From a virus: 22,796 nucleotides of DNA. The notes under the pieces were generated by a model that saw only the letters and a program-made list of their open reading frames with translations, ran no database searches and was not told the DNA's origin. Below, in pieces: positions 21,432 through 22,796 of this stretch (position 1 is its first letter; each line of letters opens with the position of its first letter). The position numbers and the translations under genes are program-made. Location of the stretch: positions 1-22,796 of the IMG/VR virus record IMGVR_UViG_3300042303_000319. One strand, given 5' to 3'.

Positions 21432-22046
21432 CTAGAAGATGTCGAAGATGCTGTCCAGCAGCAGGGCCACGCCAGCACCGATGAGAAGCGGGGTCGCCAC
21501 CGCGCCGATGGTTCCGAGGGCGGCGGTCATTCCGGTGGCCGCAGTGCTTCCGGCAGCAGCCGTACCAGCAGCGGCGGTCCCCGCAGTACCGGCGGCAGCA
21601 GTGCCCGCCGCAGCCGTGCCTCCAGCAGCAGCCGTGCCACCAGCGGCGTTCAGCCCCATCGCAGCAGCATTCAGCGTGGCGGGGGTGTTGACCAGTTGAG
21701 CCCCAGTCCCGAGTGCAGCCATCGGCTCTGCGCCCATGACCACGGCTTGGCTGGCGGTTGCACCGGGGGCCGCAAGGGTGGGAACGCTGACGAGGCTGGC
21801 CTCAGCCGCCTTCATCGCAGCAGCCTTCTCAGCCGCAGCCGCAGCAGCTTTGCTCGCCACATTATTGACGCCGATGGACGCACCGATGCCAGCGCCCGCA
21901 CTGACCGTGCCCTGACGCTCGGCTGCGCGGGCCTGCTTCAGTTGGCGGTTGAACTGGTTCCGCTGCTGCTCGAGGGTCGAGACAGCGCCGAAGCCAGCCC
22001 TCGCTTGATCAAACGTGCTACGGCCAAGGCCGATCAGACCCGTCAT
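21432..22046 (-). CDS. Ala/Gly-rich internal virion protein with C-terminal membrane helix
   Basis: 204 residues. The first 60 are helical (FDQARAGFGAVSTLEQQRNQFNRQLKQARAAERQ is characteristic of small internal virion proteins). A run of alanines follows, then a low-complexity block of G-T-A-A-A repeats (about residues 133 to 170), and a hydrophobic end (LGTIGAVATPLLIGAGVALLLDSIFDIF) that could insert in a membrane. Such small proteins resemble T7 gp14, which forms a channel on ejection. The ATG overlaps the stop of the upstream gene (ATGA). Function by synteny and composition only. Confidence 0.65.
   Translation of the reverse strand: MTGLIGLGRSTFDQARAGFGAVSTLEQQRNQFNRQLKQARAAERQGTVSAGAGIGASIGVNNVASKAAAAAAEKAAAMKAAEASLVSVPTLAAPGATASQAVVMGAEPMAALGTGAQLVNTPATLNAAAMGLNAAGGTAAAGGTAAAGTAAAGTAGTAAAGTAAAGSTAATGMTAALGTIGAVATPLLIGAGVALLLDSIFDIF
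21533..21649 (-). repeat. low-complexity GCN/GGN tract encoding (G)TAAAG repeats
   Basis: Irregular tandem repeats of GGCACTGCTGCCGCC-like units encode GGTAAAGGTAAAGTAAAG... within the small Ala-rich virion protein. Units vary at third codon positions, so they are not recent slippage copies. Confidence 0.7.
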
Positions 22047-22633
22047 CCGCCAGTCCCCCTCGCCCCACCAGCCCCAGCCAGAAGACCCATCGCACGGTCC
22101 TCATCCGCCAGCTTGGCTTGGTTCAGACCACCGACCATCGCGCCTGCCAGATCGACGGTGTTTGTCACGCCCATCTTCGAGCCCAGACCATAGCGGGCCT
22201 GCGACCGCTCCTGCTGGCCTTGGAAGTTCGTCGCGGCGTTGTTGATGCTCTGCTGGGTGCGGGCGAGATCGAACGGCAGGTCCGCCGTATTCCGCCCCTT
22301 CAGCAGGCCGACCGCCATGTCCTCGATGGGCTGGAACCTGCGCTCGTAGTCAGCGTACTGCGCTCGAGTGACCGCAGCGTTCAGGTTCTGGGCACCCTTC
22401 TTCTTGTCCGTCAGATACACAGACGGGTCGATGGCCGAGTAAGAGTTGCCGCCATCGAATCGCGTGGGCGCAGCGTAGAGCCCGCCGGGAGAGGGCGCGG
22501 GCGCGGCAGCGGTGGGGGCCGGATCGAACGCGAAGTCGGCGTAGCTTCCGCTGAAGCCGGTGCCCGAGCGGAAGGCCGCGATGTCCCCGCCCGAGAACTT
22601 CCCCGCCAGTTGATTGACGTAGTTGTCAGACAT
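22043..22633 (-). CDS. internal virion protein
   Basis: 196 residues. The N-terminus (MSDNYVNQLAGKFSGGDIAAFRSG) leads into a Pro/Ala/Gly-rich linker (DPAPTAAAPAPSPGG) and then a helical domain (AVTRAQYADYERRFQPIEDMAVGLL, DLARTQQSINNAATNFQGQQERSQARYGLGSKMG, DLAGAMVGGLNQAKLADEDRAMGLLAG). The QxxRxxxRYGL segment followed by short helices is typical of podovirus internal core proteins encoded after the tail-tube genes. ATG at 22633 overlaps the upstream TGA by one base. The 3' end overlaps the next gene (ATGA). Assigned by composition and order. Confidence 0.65.
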   Translation of the reverse strand: MSDNYVNQLAGKFSGGDIAAFRSGTGFSGSYADFAFDPAPTAAAPAPSPGGLYAAPTRFDGGNSYSAIDPSVYLTDKKKGAQNLNAAVTRAQYADYERRFQPIEDMAVGLLKGRNTADLPFDLARTQQSINNAATNFQGQQERSQARYGLGSKMGVTNTVDLAGAMVGGLNQAKLADEDRAMGLLAGAGGARGTGG

Positions 22634-22796
22634 CAGCCACCACCCATTGCAGACTGAGACTGCAGCTTTTGGTCCACGAACGGAGCCCCCATCAGGCCAG
22701 CCGCCGTTCCAGCCAGAGCGCGGTTGCTCGAGGCCCTCTTGAAGCTCGCCTCAATGTTGGCCGCAGCGTTCTTGTTGGCGGTGTCGGCCAGAGAGC
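22633..22796 (-). CDS. internal virion protein, C-terminal part only
   Basis: An open frame enters from the right edge and ends in TGA at 22633-22635, leaving 53 residues (SLADTANKNAAANIEASFKRASSNRAL...QSAMGGG). The helical start with ANKNAAANIEASFKRASSNRALAGTAAG resembles the end of the 196-residue protein downstream (helices then an Ala/Gly-rich tail), so the two may be paralogues. One-base overlap TGATG with the next gene. The rest lies outside the window. Confidence 0.6.
   Translation of the reverse strand, partial: SLADTANKNAAANIEASFKRASSNRALAGTAAGLMGAPFVDQKLQSQSAMGGG

Overview
The window looks like part of the genome of a temperate, short-tailed (podovirus-like) bacteriophage. It has a two-component recombination pair, a primase-helicase, a tyrosine integrase beside a phage attachment site, and a run of internal virion (ejection) proteins ending in a 3,357-residue polyprotein-like gene. 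The DNA is GC-rich by eye, coding is dense, and stop-start overlaps (ATGA, GTGA, TGATG) are the rule. The attachment site copies the 3' half of a bacterial tRNA-Gly(GCC) gene, so the host is a bacterium with such a gene. An alphaproteobacterial host is my inference from GC content and the tRNA sequence. Phage genes lie on both sides of the site with no complete tRNA, so this reads as a free or circular phage genome (attP), not an integrated prophage.

Layout. (1) Positions 1-5742, minus strand: a leftward early operon. It starts with a lambda O-like replication initiator, followed by a T7 gp4/Twinkle-like primase-helicase, a coiled-coil protein, a MazG-like pyrophosphohydrolase and a DUF3310 protein. 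It then runs into a tandem array of very small cistrons joined by a repeated module in which the last codons of one gene carry the Shine-Dalgarno (SD) sequence of the next. (2) Positions 5743-6092: a divergent control region with inverted repeats and candidate promoters. (3) Positions 6093-9599, plus strand: the rightward early operon, comprising a DUF1071 single-strand annealing protein, a YqaJ exonuclease, a ribbon-helix-helix protein, a small SSB-like protein with an acidic DDEIPF tail, a CsrA-like RNA-binding protein with a large insertion, an unknown small protein and the integrase. (4) Positions 9600-9907: attP and a strong GC hairpin between convergent units. (5) Positions 9908-22796, minus strand: the 3' part of the late operon, with five internal virion genes in T7 gp14-15-16-like order. 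Portal, capsid, terminase, lysis and a recognisable CI-type repressor are not in the window.

Points most worth a second look: a CsrA-family protein with about 55 extra residues inside its fold; SD-bearing gene-junction repeats that such a protein could in principle recognise; out-of-frame 23-bp-spaced iterons beside a polypurine tract inside the replication-initiator gene (candidate origin); an integrase SD locked in a hairpin; and a giant virion protein in which a metallopeptidase, a possible ADP-ribosyltransferase and other domains are separated by a recurrent F/Y-S-R-R motif.
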